64,000 bases of DNA, from the NCBI GenBank assembly GCA_022419385.1, contig JAJUBI010000001.1, forward strand, positions 3,100,001-3,164,000, in the 5' to 3' direction. The stretch is from Paraconiothyrium sp. Pb-2020. Lineage: Eukaryota; Ascomycota; Dothideomycetes; Pleosporales; Didymosphaeriaceae. Below are positions 1 through 12,000 of this stretch, piece after piece. The stretch's first letter is position 1; every line of letters begins with the position of its first letter. The notes under the pieces were generated by a model. That model made no database searches, had not been told where the DNA came from, and saw nothing but the letters and a program-made list of their open reading frames with translations. The position numbers and the translations under genes were made by a program.

Positions 1-1362
1 GATCAGCCCCATAACCGCCTTCCCAAAGAACGCGTTGATGCCGAACCCCGCTGCGCTCTGGTACAGCAAGCCCAGCACGCAGCTGCCAAACACCAGCGTG
101 ACGAAGGCGCCCGTCCGCTCGATGCGGTGCTCGATGTTGGCGCCGGGGAAGAACTCGAAGCGCGACTTTGTCCAGGCTAGCGCGCGGGGGAGGCGCGAGG
201 CCCAGATCTGCGGGCGTTGCAGGAGGATCATGATGGAGAAGCCGAAGGTGTCGAGGGCGAGGGCGGGCCAGATGAGGGCCTGGCGGGAGGGTTCTTCGAC
301 GTGGATGCTGGCGATCCAGAGGGCGGAGGGGAAGGTGATGAGGAGGGCGTTTGCGAGCATGCAGGCGCGGACCATGGGGATGGTGTAGGCGTACCAGAGC
401 ATGCTGGCGGCGACGAACAGGCGGGCGGCGAGGTAGAAAGCGACGAGGGGAGTGTAGGTGTGCTCGAAAGCGGAGGCCATGTTTGTGGTGAAGCCGAGCA
501 AACAGGTTAGGATGAAGAGCACGGAGCAGCGGCGGAGGATGTCGTCGCAGTCGAACCAGGAGATGAGGAGGGAGATGTCGGACCAGAATTTCCAGCCCAT
601 GATGAAGGTGATGCTGAAGCGGAGGAGGGATTCGCCGGTGGCGTGCTCGGCGGCTTGGTCGCCTGTGATGGCGATGATGCCGACGTAGAATAGATCGATG
701 AACAGCTCATACGACGCAACTTCTTGCGCCTCCTTCGCACGCCAAAGCAGACCCTTGTGAAAGTACTGTCTCACGATCGGCTTCTGATAGAACCGCATCG
801 TCGTGCCTGATTTCCTCTCCGCATCCCACATCTCTTTGTCGAACATCTCCGAATTCATCGAGGCAGCGCTAGAGTTTGTCGGGCTGTCTTTCGTTCGAAG
901 ATGCGCAGAGTAGCCATACTTGGAGAAGCTAGCATCCAGCTGCACGGCGTGCGAAGATACCATGTGCAGCTCCCGAGACAGCTCGTCTAGCTCGCGGATG
1001 ACGCGCTCGAATTCTGCTGCTATCTCAGGATGTTCGTCCCTAAGGCGCTGGTGTCGATCTGAATGATGCTGGTGCGTATGACGAAGAGCTTCAACATGCT
1101 CAGGCGATCCATGAATAAGGATGTCAAAATCTTCCTCCTTCTCAGTCGCGGAAAGTGTTTTACGCAGATAATTCGCCTCCTCGGGCGAGCCTGCGACGTG
1201 GACCTTCTTGCCATCGGGTCGGAGAATGTGTCGGAGCCTTCTACCGGTGTGGTGGAAGAGGTGGTGTTCGTGCCCGTTGCCTGCTGCCGGCGTTGTTGTC
1301 CCTGTCGATACGCCATCGACGACTATTCGCGGTGTAGAAGCCATGCCTAATTCTTTCTCCAT
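1..1362 (-). CDS. LtrA-like multi-pass membrane protein (C-terminus cut by window edge)
   Basis: Minus-strand reading frame open from the ATG at 1362 to the window start, so the C-terminus is missing. The first ~190 residues are soluble, His-rich near residues 25-35 (HEHHLFHH) and charged. The membrane part follows, opening with the phrase ASYELFIDLFYVGIIAITGD, which matches the first helix of the low-temperature-requirement A (LtrA) family. At least six further hydrophobic segments follow. Family knowledge: LtrA-like proteins are common in fungi, but their transport role is not established. An in-frame ATG at 1344 (MASTPR...) is an alternative start; an in-frame stop lies near 1440, so the start cannot be much further up unless there is a 5' exon. 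I am sure of the frame and fairly sure of the family. Confidence 0.75.
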   Translation of the reverse strand, partial: MEKELGMASTPRIVVDGVSTGTTTPAAGNGHEHHLFHHTGRRLRHILRPDGKKVHVAGSPEEANYLRKTLSATEKEEDFDILIHGSPEHVEALRHTHQHHSDRHQRLRDEHPEIAAEFERVIRELDELSRELHMVSSHAVQLDASFSKYGYSAHLRTKDSPTNSSAASMNSEMFDKEMWDAERKSGTTMRFYQKPIVRQYFHKGLLWRAKEAQEVASYELFIDLFYVGIIAITGDQAAEHATGESLLRFSITFIMGWKFWSDISLLISWFDCDDILRRCSVLFILTCLLGFTTNMASAFEHTYTPLVAFYLAARLFVAASMLWYAYTIPMVRACMLANALLITFPSALWIASIHVEEPSRQALIWPALALDTFGFSIMILLQRPQIWASRLPRALAWTKSRFEFFPGANIEHRIERTGAFVTLVFGSCVLGLLYQSAAGFGINAFFGKAVMGLI

Positions 1363-2343
1363 CTCCTCCAATAGCTGCGGGCTAAGAGCTCGTTGATTGT
1401 CCGTCTTTGCCAAAACACCGTGAACGTATCCGAGGGTAACTCAAGCGCTTGACCTTTGAAAGAGTAGCGTCCCAGTGCTGCGACTTGTAGGATCAATGGC
1501 CTCGATTCTACTACAGTGACACCGCCCAAGCACAACACCGAGTCTATGTCGGCTGCCCTCCACGCGGCAGCCGCCTTCTCCGACTGTTCTTATACGACCT
1601 CCGAGGGTCCAAACCCCAACGCCGCACATCTCGCTTCGCTGGTTCAAAGAAGGGGTGGCTTGTCTTCATGCAGCATAGAAGTCGCTCTTATTGGCTACGT
1701 GTTGATGTCGATCCGCTGATTCAGCTACGCACAGCATGTCAGCAACCCGTAATCTGCTTAGTGTCGGGTCCAAATCTTGGCACTTGCGCAGCATGAGGAA
1801 GGATTGCTAACAAGGCGTACTTTTGAGGGACGTACGGCTGCCGTACGAGAGAAATCTTGTTATAATATAGCATTATTCCATTTAGTTAATCATGCGTTTT
1901 ATAAAGCACTATTATTGCTAGGAGCTGGGTCTGGCGAATGCTCCTACAAAAAAGGAGAGGATAGACTACCTGGACTATAGAAATGCATGTATGGAGACGT
2001 GTTACAGCGTACTTCGAGAGGAACATTTGCATTTAGTTGCATGCACCATGCGCTAAGGGGGAGCCAAACAAATGTGGTCTTTGATAGATTGTAGCGTGAA
2101 TTCAACGATGGGAGCCAAGTCCCTACAGATCTGAAACACCGTGGTTGACCTTTGCTGTATCAGCTACAGAATACAAATGCTATTGTTTATATCCCCCTTG
2201 CTGCTGTGGGAACGTGATTTGACATTGCCTTACGTGTTCCTCACTGCACCCTAGATCGAGAGACCGTCTAACTTTCCACCCAGAGCCTAGAGCTACTCTG
2301 TTGCTTGGAGAATGTAGGCTAAGGGGCGTGGTCTTGTAGACAA
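1363..2343. other. Intergenic, between the LtrA-like and Nha1 genes
   Basis: I see no supported gene here. Short open frames lack family features and mostly start without ATG. The stretch around 1856-1920 is visibly AT-rich. The promoter of the LtrA-like gene and the 3' end of the Nha1 transcript must lie here. Confidence 0.5.
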
Positions 2344-4508
2344 CTAGGCGTTCTGTGATGGCTCAACTTCATCCGGGAAGCGAATCGCCCTTTGGTTGAG
2401 CTGAGCCGGTTGGGGCGTGCTAACGTGTGTGTCACTGCTCGTTTGGTCAGGAAGACCAATCTTGTCCTGCGAACCAACCGCGTTGCTATTACTGGTCGAG
2501 GATCCTGTCGGCGCGCTGGATAGCGGAATAGGAGGCTGAGAGTTGGCTCGTGATTGTGACCGCGAAGGGTTATCTGAACGGATGATGGTCCTCCCGATGC
2601 GATACACGCTGCGAGGTAGGATATTGGCAGCCGTGCTAGAACCCGCTCCTTGACGGCGTCGAAGCCCTTCGTCGATCTCATGTGCAGCCTCTTCTGTGTC
2701 CTCCCTGATGTGGAAGGGTTCTGGGCTCTCTTCTCTAGCCGAGGATACAGCTCGAGAAATTGACCTTGGAAGCCATAGTCCAAGTTTGGACATGGGAATC
2801 GTCAAGCCGTGGATAATCTATGACTTTAAGCGACGCTAACAACCGTGGAGGAAAAAGACATACCACGCTGCAGATGACAAGAAACCAGACTACTATATTC
2901 GTTACCTCCATCAGATATACCGCATCTTCTCTGGGCTCCCCATCTACCGTGACATTCTTGCGCAAGAAATCAAGTGTAATGTAGAGGTAGAATATCGCGC
3001 TCACACCGATAGGGCCGAAGAAGCCGACATATATAGCCTGACGCTTTTCTTCGATCTGACGAATGTGTTTATGCATTGCAAATACGATGGGAGGCCGACG
3101 AAGGAGCAGGACGAGAATGCCGAGAAAGACAAGCCTGTAGATGGGGATGACATCGTTGGTATAGAATTCTTTCCACGGGCAAACAGCGCCTAGAGGAATT
3201 AATGTCGAGTACGACGTGAAGTATTGCATAGCTTACCAAACCAGATGAATACAGACACGTTCAGGAGCATATCAATGGTAGGCTGGAAACTATCGTCCAT
3301 GGTTTCAAGCCGGAACCAATCGCTATGTCATTGTTAGTAGTCCTGCGTGACAGCTCAAAGGACTCAGGCAAGGTTACTCACTCCCAGGTGAACGTGTTGC
3401 CCGCAATGAAACACGCGAGGATGTCATCAGATCCGACCATACCCATGGTCCCGACTAGGAAAAGCTACGCTCGTTAGCGTCCATACTATGCGCATACGTG
3501 GTCGATCAACTGAATAGTGGCTGTAGGATGCAATGCAAGTGCATGACCGGCCACCATGCCCTGTTGCTGTAGAATTCGCTAACTTACTGCCAATGTAATA
3601 GCAAACACGAGGAAACTCTCTCTGTCGACATAGTGGCGCTCTTCCGCCCAGTGAAGAAGCTCCTTGGCAATCCAACCTACTGCGGCGCCGTAGACTACAC
3701 TGACTATTATAGTATAACCCCATGTCTCGCCAAACCAAGCGCCCATAGCGTTGGCTATGCTGTGATCGGAGCCCAGGCCAGTGTGCTGGATAATGTAAAG
3801 TGGGAGGAATAGGAACGGATAGCCCAAGCCATCGTTAGCACCTGATTCAGCCACAATGATCTTCTGTAACTCTTTTGGTATGTTTTTGTCTGCGAACTTT
3901 CCCTTGACGATCGAGTTTGAAAGAACTGGATCCGTGGGGGTGACGCAAGCGCCGACCGCGAGAGCTTCTACGAAATGGATATGCCTACAGGTAGCATCAG
4001 CAATAGATAAAGTGGATTTGCAGGCTCGATGTGCTGGCACGAGAGGCCTATACCCGAAGACATGGTGGTACGTACGGAACAAGCGCATAAATCAAAAGGC
4101 TCGTCACCAGCCACATGACGGCCATCCCGGGACCTAGAAGGAGAGCCAAGCTCTTCCATTCCGTCTTGAGGTACTTGGAAGGTAATTGCACTCCCGCAAG
4201 TACAACCTGAACTCCAAGGACCAGACGAGAGAAGTAAAGCGTGATCATGTGCAATGTCTCTTCATCGTGCAGAGCATATTGCTCAGGCTTGACCAGATTG
4301 GCAGCATTGGGAGAGAAGATGACCCCAGCAATGAGAGATATCACTACATATCGTCAGTCGTAATTTTGACGATGGACTGGATAAGCTTACGAGCCTCGGA
4401 CAGGTAGAACTTCTCTTTGAGGAGATACGAGACAAGTCCAAAAATCGTGATGAAACCGCCAAGACAGGCGCAGACGATGTTGAAGTTGTCAACCGCAAGA
4501 GTCGGCAT
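2344..4508 (-). CDS. nha1: Plasma-membrane Na+/H+ antiporter, Nha1 family
   Basis: Exports Na+ (and often K+) in exchange for H+ at the plasma membrane. Seven exons can be joined in phase: 4508-4391, 4343-4076, 3984-3588, 3464-3382, 3322-3237, 3189-2864 and 2817-2344, giving about 583 residues; every intron is GT-AG. The N-terminus is typical of fungal Nha1/Sod2 (short, then a glycine-rich helix). The core carries GACVTPTDPVLSNSIVKG and AESGANDGLGYPFLFLPL, which hold the conserved acidic residues of the cation/proton antiporter fold. The last exon is a hydrophilic, Ser/Pro-rich cytosolic tail starting after IHGLTIPMSKLG. That tail is shorter than in budding yeast, as is usual in filamentous fungi. 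I chose ATG 4508 because the frame further up has no ATG. Confidence 0.9.
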
Positions 4509-6162
4509 CTTAACCCCACTTGCCAAGGCAAACAAGAAATCTCGGTCGAGGTTCAAAGTCGTGGCAAACGACTTTCAGTCACAGAGACACAAGCACCTCG
4601 ACACAAGCAAATGTTAGGGAGGGCTTGTCGGTAGGTTTTCGGAGCTTGATTGAGCCGCTTCTTGATGAAGGGGAAGCGTCGGTTCAGTAAATGTTATTGA
4701 ATCATTGGTGATGTAGTCGCGGGTAGCTGCTCGTGCGGACGCCACTTTAAGATGAGGAGTTGCTGGTTCTTGAATGTGTATACGCGAGCGATACAGATGT
4801 GTATATTTTATACTGAGGCACAGTGATGGCAGGTAGAGGGTTGTGGGGAAGGTGTTTGCACGATCTCTGAGGGCACGCTACTAGCGTCTGGAGAAGGCGC
4901 CTTGGCGCCATTGGCGTACAGTGTAGTCGCGAATTGCGTGGCAAAAAGACCAGTTTGATAGCAGCGTACTCTTCGTGCGATGTTTTTCTTATCGAATGCG
5001 CTTCAGACACAAAAATAAAACTCACTCGTTGATGGGGAATGAAGGAGGTTACTGATAGTTTATCGTCTCGGCGCGGTTTAGTCGTGTTTGTTGTTGTGCA
5101 TCACGGGCAAACACCCTTATCTTGGCTGAATGTTGTGAGCCTGTGATGTAACAGTTGTTGGAAAGCAGACGATAGACGTGTTTGTGACGTCTTCAAGGAC
5201 ACCCTAGTCCACGGTATACAGGCCAACCTGTGATTGTGCTTTCTGTTGAGACGTCTACATGACCGTCCGTCGACAGTCGTAAAGTGCACGTCAGCGAACA
5301 AAGGGTTGGGATCCTTATCAGCATATCGATCTCTATGTTATCTACCCCAGATATGAGATTCAGAGGGCGTCTTGGCAGCGTTCTGAGCCATGTGGGGACT
5401 TGGTAGGGCATTGTGCATGGTACTTTTCAGATGCCAACATGGAGTTCGCTTGTGAGATAGATGATGTTGAGCTCCTAACATCAACGGCCGTTCCCCACGT
5501 TGAGCAGCAGTTGGACCAGCTGTGGAGGGAGGCTGAACCTCGGCACGGGCAGGCGAATGGAGGTGCAGCGTGGCGAAGGACGTTCCGAACTCGCAAGGGC
5601 CCAGGGGCCGTGGAGCCAGCGATCGGCGCCAGATGGAGTCCCTGCGTCTCACTGCGATTTCCTATCTCGAGTTTTTGCGTGAGCCATTGCGCGACGCACA
5701 GTGCAGTAGTAGCTATGCGGTTGATATCACAGCCCCGCGGAGGGCGCCTCTTGGGGGGCGCGGTGTGGAGGAGCTGAAATTGCAGCGCATCTAGGAGCTA
5801 ACTCGGAGCAGCAAGCCATTTGTCGCCATTTAGCGTGACCAGAAGGTGAGCGTGGGCGCAAAATGTCGGTCTGTTGCGTGCATTCTGGTCGCCAAGCCGG
5901 CGGAAGGGGGATCATCGCGCAGCAGAAGAGCCCAGAGGCTGGCGGGTGTGAATGTGGGAATGCGGCGGGCATCGAAAAAGTTAGCGAGGGCCATCGCGCC
6001 GGTTTGGCCCTGCTGGCGCTGGCCGCTCACGCCTCGGCGGGTCTGTCTCAGCACTGTCTAATCGTCAGTGCTTCACGGCGAACCCACCGCGGTGGCAATC
6101 GAGGCAGAAGCAGCCAGTTGTGAGATTCTCCGATGTCAGAGCTGTGCAGCGCAGGGGCGCGA

Positions 6163-6186
6163 GTGGCCGTGGCCGTGGCCGTGGCC
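6163..6186. repeat. (GTGGCC)4 hexanucleotide microsatellite
   Basis: Four perfect tandem copies of GTGGCC in the promoter region of the desaturase gene. Confidence 0.9.
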
Positions 6187-6303
6187 AGGTACCGCGTGTC
6201 TCGCCAACTGTGCGGCGATTCTCGAACGCGCAGCGACGACCCGCACTACGGTGGAAGGGGCAGCTCAGGGTCCCACGAATTTTTGACCGCCTGCATGCAA
6301 GCT

Positions 6304-6310
6304 TATAAAA
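6304..6310 (+). promoter_or_regulatory. TATA box of the desaturase gene
   Basis: TATAAAA lies 234 bp before the ATG. It is followed by a C/T-rich leader up to 6543, the usual look of a strongly expressed fungal promoter. Assigned by position and sequence only. Confidence 0.6.
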
Positions 6311-6543
6311 GTGTGCCGCCCGCCCTAACTCTCTTGTCGACTGCTTCTCCGTTCGCTCAACGCCCCTCACTCGTGTGTCTGTCGGTAGTGTGGTGTTGTA
6401 CTTGCGCTGCACCTCCCTCCCAACAGGCAGCCCGCCTCTCAACAACTTCCACACCAGGTCGTTGACTCCTTCCCTCGTCACCGCCAATTGACCTACCTGG
6501 AAGAGGCGCCCCGCTGCCATCTCCTCACGTCCATCACTTCAAC

Positions 6544-8089
6544 ATGGCCACCACCGCCCGCCCCCAGAACCCCGTCCTCAAGAGGAACGTCACCACCGAC
6601 TCGGTCGTGTCCTCGTCGGCACCCTCTGCGACTGCCTCGCCCATCGACTCGCCGACCGGCTCGGCTTCCAACACCTCGCTCTCCTCTCTCAGCTCTGTCG
6701 ACGAGGTGAACGTCAAGCACACGCGCGGGACGCTGCTCGACACCTACGGCAACGAGTTCCAGATCCCCGACTACACCATCAAGGACATCCGCGATGCCAT
6801 CCCCAAACACTGCTTCGAGCGGTCAGGAGCTCGTGGTCTCGGCTATGTCGCCCGCGACATCGCCTGCCTTGCCGCCACTTTCTACCTCTTCCACAACTAT
6901 GTGACTCCCGAGACCATCCCCTCCACTGCTGTGCGAGCTGCGCTGTGGGCCGGGTACACTGTCATTCAGGGTCTGTTCGGAACTGGTCTCTGGGTCATGG
7001 CCCACGAGTGCGGCCACCAATCCTTCTCCCCGTCCAAGGTGCTGAACGACACGGTTGGCTTCATCGCCCACACTGTGCTCCTCGTTCCCTACTTCTCCTG
7101 GAAGATTTCCCACGGAAAGCACCACAAGGCCACCGGCCACATGGAGCGCGATATGGTCTTTGTCCCTAAGACGAGAGAGCAGTACGCTTCGCGTATCGGC
7201 AAGTTTGCTCACGAGCTTCACGAGCTCACAGAGGAGACTCCCATTGCCACCCTCATCCACTCGGTGGTGCAGCAGCTCGGTGGCTGGCCCATGTACCTCA
7301 TCTCCAACGTCACCGGTCACAACTACCATGAGAGGCAGCCCGAAGGCAAGGGTAAGGGAAAGAAGAACGGTGTTCGGCGGCGTTCAACACTTCAACCGTC
7401 CAGCCCTCTGTACGAGAGGAAGGACGAGCACTTGATCCTCGCCAGCGATGCCGGTCTGGCGTCGTCGTCGGTTGCTCTCTTGGTACATTGGCAAGACCTT
7501 TGGCTTCTCGAACCTCCTGGTCTGGTACATCCTCCCGTAACCTCTGGGTGAACCACTGGCTCGGTAAGTCAATTGAATGATCCTGACTGTAGAGATTAGA
7601 AACTAATGAGGACACAGTCGCCATTACCTTCCTCAGCACACCGACCCTACTCTTCCCCACTACGACGCTCAGACTTGGACTTACACCCGTGGCGCCGCTG
7701 CCACCATCGACCGCGAGTTCGGCTTCGTCGGCCGCACGCTGCTCCACGGCATCATCGAGACCCACGTCCTTCACCACTACGTTTCCACCATCCCCTTCTA
7801 TCACGCTGATGAGGCCACCGAGGCTATCAAGAACGTCATGGGCAGGCACTACCGATCTGATACCGAGGGTGGATCCATCGGCTTCCTGAAGGCCATCTGG
7901 AAGAGTGCCCGATGGTGTCACTGGGTCGAGCCTAGCGAGGGTGCTCAGGGCGAGGGCAAGGGTGTTCTCTTCTTCCGCAACCGCAACGGCCTTGGTACTG
8001 CCCCGGTCAAGATGGCCGCTCCCGTCCCCAAGACGACTGCTGGCAAGGGCGCCAAGATGGAGATCGGTGCCGACAGCGACAACGAGTAA
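6544..8089 (+). CDS. fad2: Delta-12 (oleate) fatty acid desaturase, with several indels in this sequence
   Basis: Converts oleoyl to linoleoyl chains in the ER membrane. The first ~60 residues are Ser/Thr-rich, then the desaturase core follows. The three di-iron histidine boxes are present: HECGH (residues 154-158), HGKHH (190-194) and HVLHH (around 7763-7777). The C-terminal part runs clean to the TAA at 8087-8089. One intron, 7564-7617 (GTAAGT...ACAG), splits a Val codon. Between about 7369 and 7636 the frame is broken several times. Single-base shifts near 7396, 7458, 7480, 7539 and 7633, and a two-base gap near 7370, would each return the reading to the expected desaturase sequence. No other part of the gene is damaged. 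Either the consensus is wrong here or the gene was inactivated very recently. Confidence 0.9.
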
Positions 8090-9015
8090 ATCTACGACAT
8101 GAAGTTATGAACACGGCAGATGGTTTGCTGAGGGGCTCGTCCACACCTGCACTGCATTAGAGGAGTTTTCGGTTCTCCCTGCCCCCGCGGGCAGTCTAAT
8201 ACTTGATCGCGTTTTTGACGTCCCTGATCGAGAGAGATTTTGGATAGACCACTATATCCTTACTGTGCTGTAGACCGCTTGTATGCAGATAGAGGTGTAA
8301 AAGCTTTGTGCATTCGTAGCTGCAAAAAATGAGCGCAAATGGATCCCATGTTCTTTCCAAACTTGTTTGTCAGCTTCTAGACGTGATGTTGTGTGATGAA
8401 GCCTTTTTCGATGTGTTGCACGGGTTGGTGCCTTCGTGAGATGAGCAGTGAATGGGACTGTGGTGATGCCATGGTTACGTGTGAGGTAATGCGAGGTGTT
8501 TGCTGGGTTTCCGACAAATAGAAGTATCATCTACGGCTGTGTCCGGATGTGATGGGATGGGATGGGATGTGTATCGCGGCGCACATGCACGCACGCCCAG
8601 TGCGGGGTCTGCACGTAAGGCAGGGTAAGGTTCGGGCGCAGGAGCGCAGGAGCACGGCGGGCACGCGGCTTGTTGCAAGCTTACTCAGAAGAAAACGAGA
8701 CGGGGTAAGTGTGGAGATAATCTCCTGTTCTGCGGGTGCATCGTAGAATGCGATGCGGGTTCAGGTTCAGGTGTATAAATCGGATTCGATGGGATTGGAA
8801 TGGATTGGATTGGAATGGATTGGATTGCGAGCAATGGTACATGCATCATACATACGTACAAGCTAGTCTACTCGTACAGCACAGCGTCGGGTGCGCGTCT
8901 AACGGTAGTTGCTAGAAAACAGAAAGCACGGTGAAGCCTCCATACATACATATGATATACCCTAGCACGCCCTCGATGCTCTTGAGAACCCAGATACGAT
9001 CTATCCCGTCCCGTT
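8090..9015. other. Convergent intergenic region with simple repeats
   Basis: Lies between the 3' ends of the desaturase (plus) and Gid5 (minus). It holds a (GATGG)n run at 8553-8571 and a longer GGATT-type repeat at 8782-8827. No gene is supported. Confidence 0.5.
8782..8827. repeat. GGATT/GGAAT pentamer microsatellite
   Basis: Roughly nine imperfect tandem pentamers alternating GGATT, TGGAT and GGAAT. Confidence 0.85.
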
Positions 9016-12000
9016 CTACTTTACTCCCTCCCCCAACCCCCCATGCCTCCCCCCCAGCCCCCTCAAACCCCCTAACCCCCCGCCCTCCCCAAAAACCTGC
9101 TGCCCAGCACTCCCATACTGCTGCTGCCCCAAGCAACTTGCCCAACTGCTCCACCGCCGTCTTCGCCCTCTCTCTAACGTCCAAGTCGATGTCGCGCCCC
9201 AGGCCCCTCGCCCCTCTTCAAAGCCCAGGTGCCGCAGCTGCAGCGCGCGCTCGCGCGTCGGGCCCGCGTCGCTCGAGTCTTCTTCCCAGACGAGGTTGTT
9301 TATGAACCAGGCGCAGGGCAGGCGGACGTCGCGGCGGGGGTGCGTGAGGAGCGGGAGGATGTGTGTCATGAGGGGTGTTTGGGAGATGAGGAGGGAGCGG
9401 TGCGAGGGCTGGCCGTTTGCGAGGTGGACGAGGATGTAGAGGGTTGCGATGATGAGGTCGGTGGCGGGGTATGCGGCCCAGTTTGGTTGGGCGTGGGATG
9501 GGGGTTGGGGCTGGGAGAAGGAGGAGAGGCGCGAGGAGGAGGGGGACCAGTAGGTTGGGGCGGAGGTGCCGGTGCCGGGGGTCATGGTTTGGGTTGTGGT
9601 GGACGAGGAGGTGGGTGCTGCGTTCTTTGGACGCAGTTTTGAATCGAGGAGCTCGAAGAATTCTGTGCGGTTGAATTCGTTGAGCAGGTGGTCGATCATT
9701 TCGCCCGAGGCTTTCTCTTCGGTGATGAAGTTGCGGACGAAGTCGAGGGCTTGCTCTTGTATGCGGATGTCGTCGCGCTCGTTGCTTAGACTGGCGTCGT
9801 GCTCGTCGCTCTTGATCTGCTGGAGGCGGTCGCGGATGTTTGTTGCGCTTGTATAGCGTGAGCCTGGGCGTTGGTGCCGACGCATCGAGGGGATGCTGTC
9901 GGTCATAGTGTCTTCGTTTTCTGAAGAAGACGGATCTTCGTCGACGTCCATGTGAGGATCGTCAACGGCATTAAGTATATCGACTTGTTCGCCCGCTGCG
10001 TTGGGCGTGCCCATTCCGAGCGGTGCTGAAGGAGCTGCTTTCGACGAAGGTTCACCGTTGAGCACCTGCTTAAGCCAGCCCACTCCCAGTGTATCCAGAC
10101 ATTTTTTCCTCATATGAGGTGGGAGGCCTAGACACAGATGCTTGAGCGCCCACAGACTGCCGTATCTGAGGTCGAAATTGGCGGAGCGGCAATGCTCACA
10201 AAGTGTTTCTAGTGCACCGGCCTCAATGATTTCCTGCGTGTATCTGATCAGTAACAATCCTTCATACATGTGTAAGCAAGCAAGATTTGACGTACTGTGC
10301 GCATCGGAGACACCTCCAGGACCAAGTTCGTAATGACCTCCGTCGCAGCAATTTGCACCTTGATCTTCGGATGCGTCAATAGATCGAAAACAGGCTGCGC
10401 AATCCCATGATCGATTAAGCTTGTCCGCAACACACTCACCGACCTCGAAAGTGACCTCGTCACTTTGCAAGCTGCGATAAGCACAGCCTCCGGATTCCCG
10501 TCTTTGGCCGTGGTTGAGCTTGCACCTGCAGATTGCGAATCGCTTGCAAAGGGGACAAGAGAGTCAATGATCAGCGGCGCACCGCCCATCTCAATGATGA
10601 GCTTCCTGAACCCATCTTGAGAGTCCGCTATCGCGGCTAACGCCAGAAGAGCGCTTTCTCTGTACTTGTACGCGTGCACAATGTCGACACCCAGTCCCGG
10701 TCTTCCCAACGTCGACGACGCAGCATCAATCATAGGATCCTGAACTGCGGGTGCTGAAGACCTCGGCTGCCACAGCGGCTTCGTAGAAGTAGTGATGGGG
10801 TCGAACGACTTTTTCAGGATCTGTACCAGCACAGGCAGGATTTTGGCATCCACGGCGGCACTCTGCAGAGTCTTATTACTTGCAATGAGCTCCGCCAAAA
10901 CCAGGGGTGACCGTTCAAGAACGAATCTTAGCTCCTCTCTATCCGTAGGGTCGAGCAAGTGCATCTTCTCCGCATATTTTGCGTTAGGGTTCGCTTCTTC
11001 AACCATCTTGACCACCAACGGTATGATAAGGTAGGAAAAGTGGCGTTCACGCGTCGGTTTTGTGGGATCGCTCAGAGACCAGCGCTCGCCGAATTTCTTC
11101 AGCAAAGCAAGCAGCCAGCATGCGGCTAGGCGTTCTCTACCCTCCCCTCTCCTTGCTACAAACATGAGCCATGTGAAAAGTGGCGTCTCGGACTCGTCTG
11201 AGATGATGTTCCTGCTCGATGAAGGCTGTAGAGATTCCATGCTCGGTAACCGTGTATAACTACCGCCCTCGCCCGCTGACGCTGCGAACGAGCCGAGAGC
11301 AGGCCAACTCTTAGTATATGGATCCGATTTACTCTGCAGCGTCTGCAACCTCGGTATTAGCTTGTCCCAAGAACTCGCCTGTGGTCCACTGTACCCCTCG
11401 TACGTCCCTGAAGCTCCCTTCGGCCACGCAAAGAGGTTCTGGATATGTTGTGAATACACGAATCGCGCCGTGGTATAATGCGAGTCCTTGATGATCGCAG
11501 ATATGGCTTCAAGTATACCCGGCAAATATGTCCCTGGCAGCGTGTCGGTCTGGGATTGTCTGTTATCTGGTCTTCGTGACGGATCGTCTGATGCGGCAAC
11601 CGCCGCCATCTTCGCTGTAAGCAAGTCTAGCACACCCGCGTCCAACAGCAATCTCTTCTGGCTTTCTTCCCGACATGTCTTCGTTATGAGCTGTGCCGCT
11701 GACGCTACCTGCTGGTGTAGAATCCTTGACCTTGCCGTCTGTGCCAGGATCTCCGCCAAGCTTTCGACCACAGGCTTTGTGTATATTTGCTGATTCACCG
11801 ACTGCGACAGTAGCGACGGGGAGTTCCAAAACGGTCTCTCCTGCGCTACAGCATCCACGATCTGATTGAGCGTCCGCAGGGTAGTCACGATGAGCTTAGA
11901 CGGCGTTTCGCTCGGCGACAGAGCTTCGAGGAGCGGAGGGAGAACATCTCCCGCAAGCAGCGGCGTGATGAAAGCCGGTCCACCTGTAGTCCCAGAAGAT

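Larger units (their letters stand above)
4509..6543. other. Long intergenic region upstream of the desaturase
   Basis: Two kilobases shared by the divergent Nha1 and desaturase genes. Several overlapping open frames on both strands exist between 5338 and 6308, but none shows a domain, a coherent start or an intron pattern, so I treat them as chance. The right part is GC-rich and includes a (GTGGCC)4 run at 6163-6186. The last 240 bp hold a TATA box and a pyrimidine-rich 5' leader leading into the desaturase ATG. Confidence 0.5.

Noticed and set aside
5338..6308. Stack of overlapping open frames upstream of the desaturase
   Set aside because: GC-rich DNA gives long chance frames; none has a domain or consistent start.
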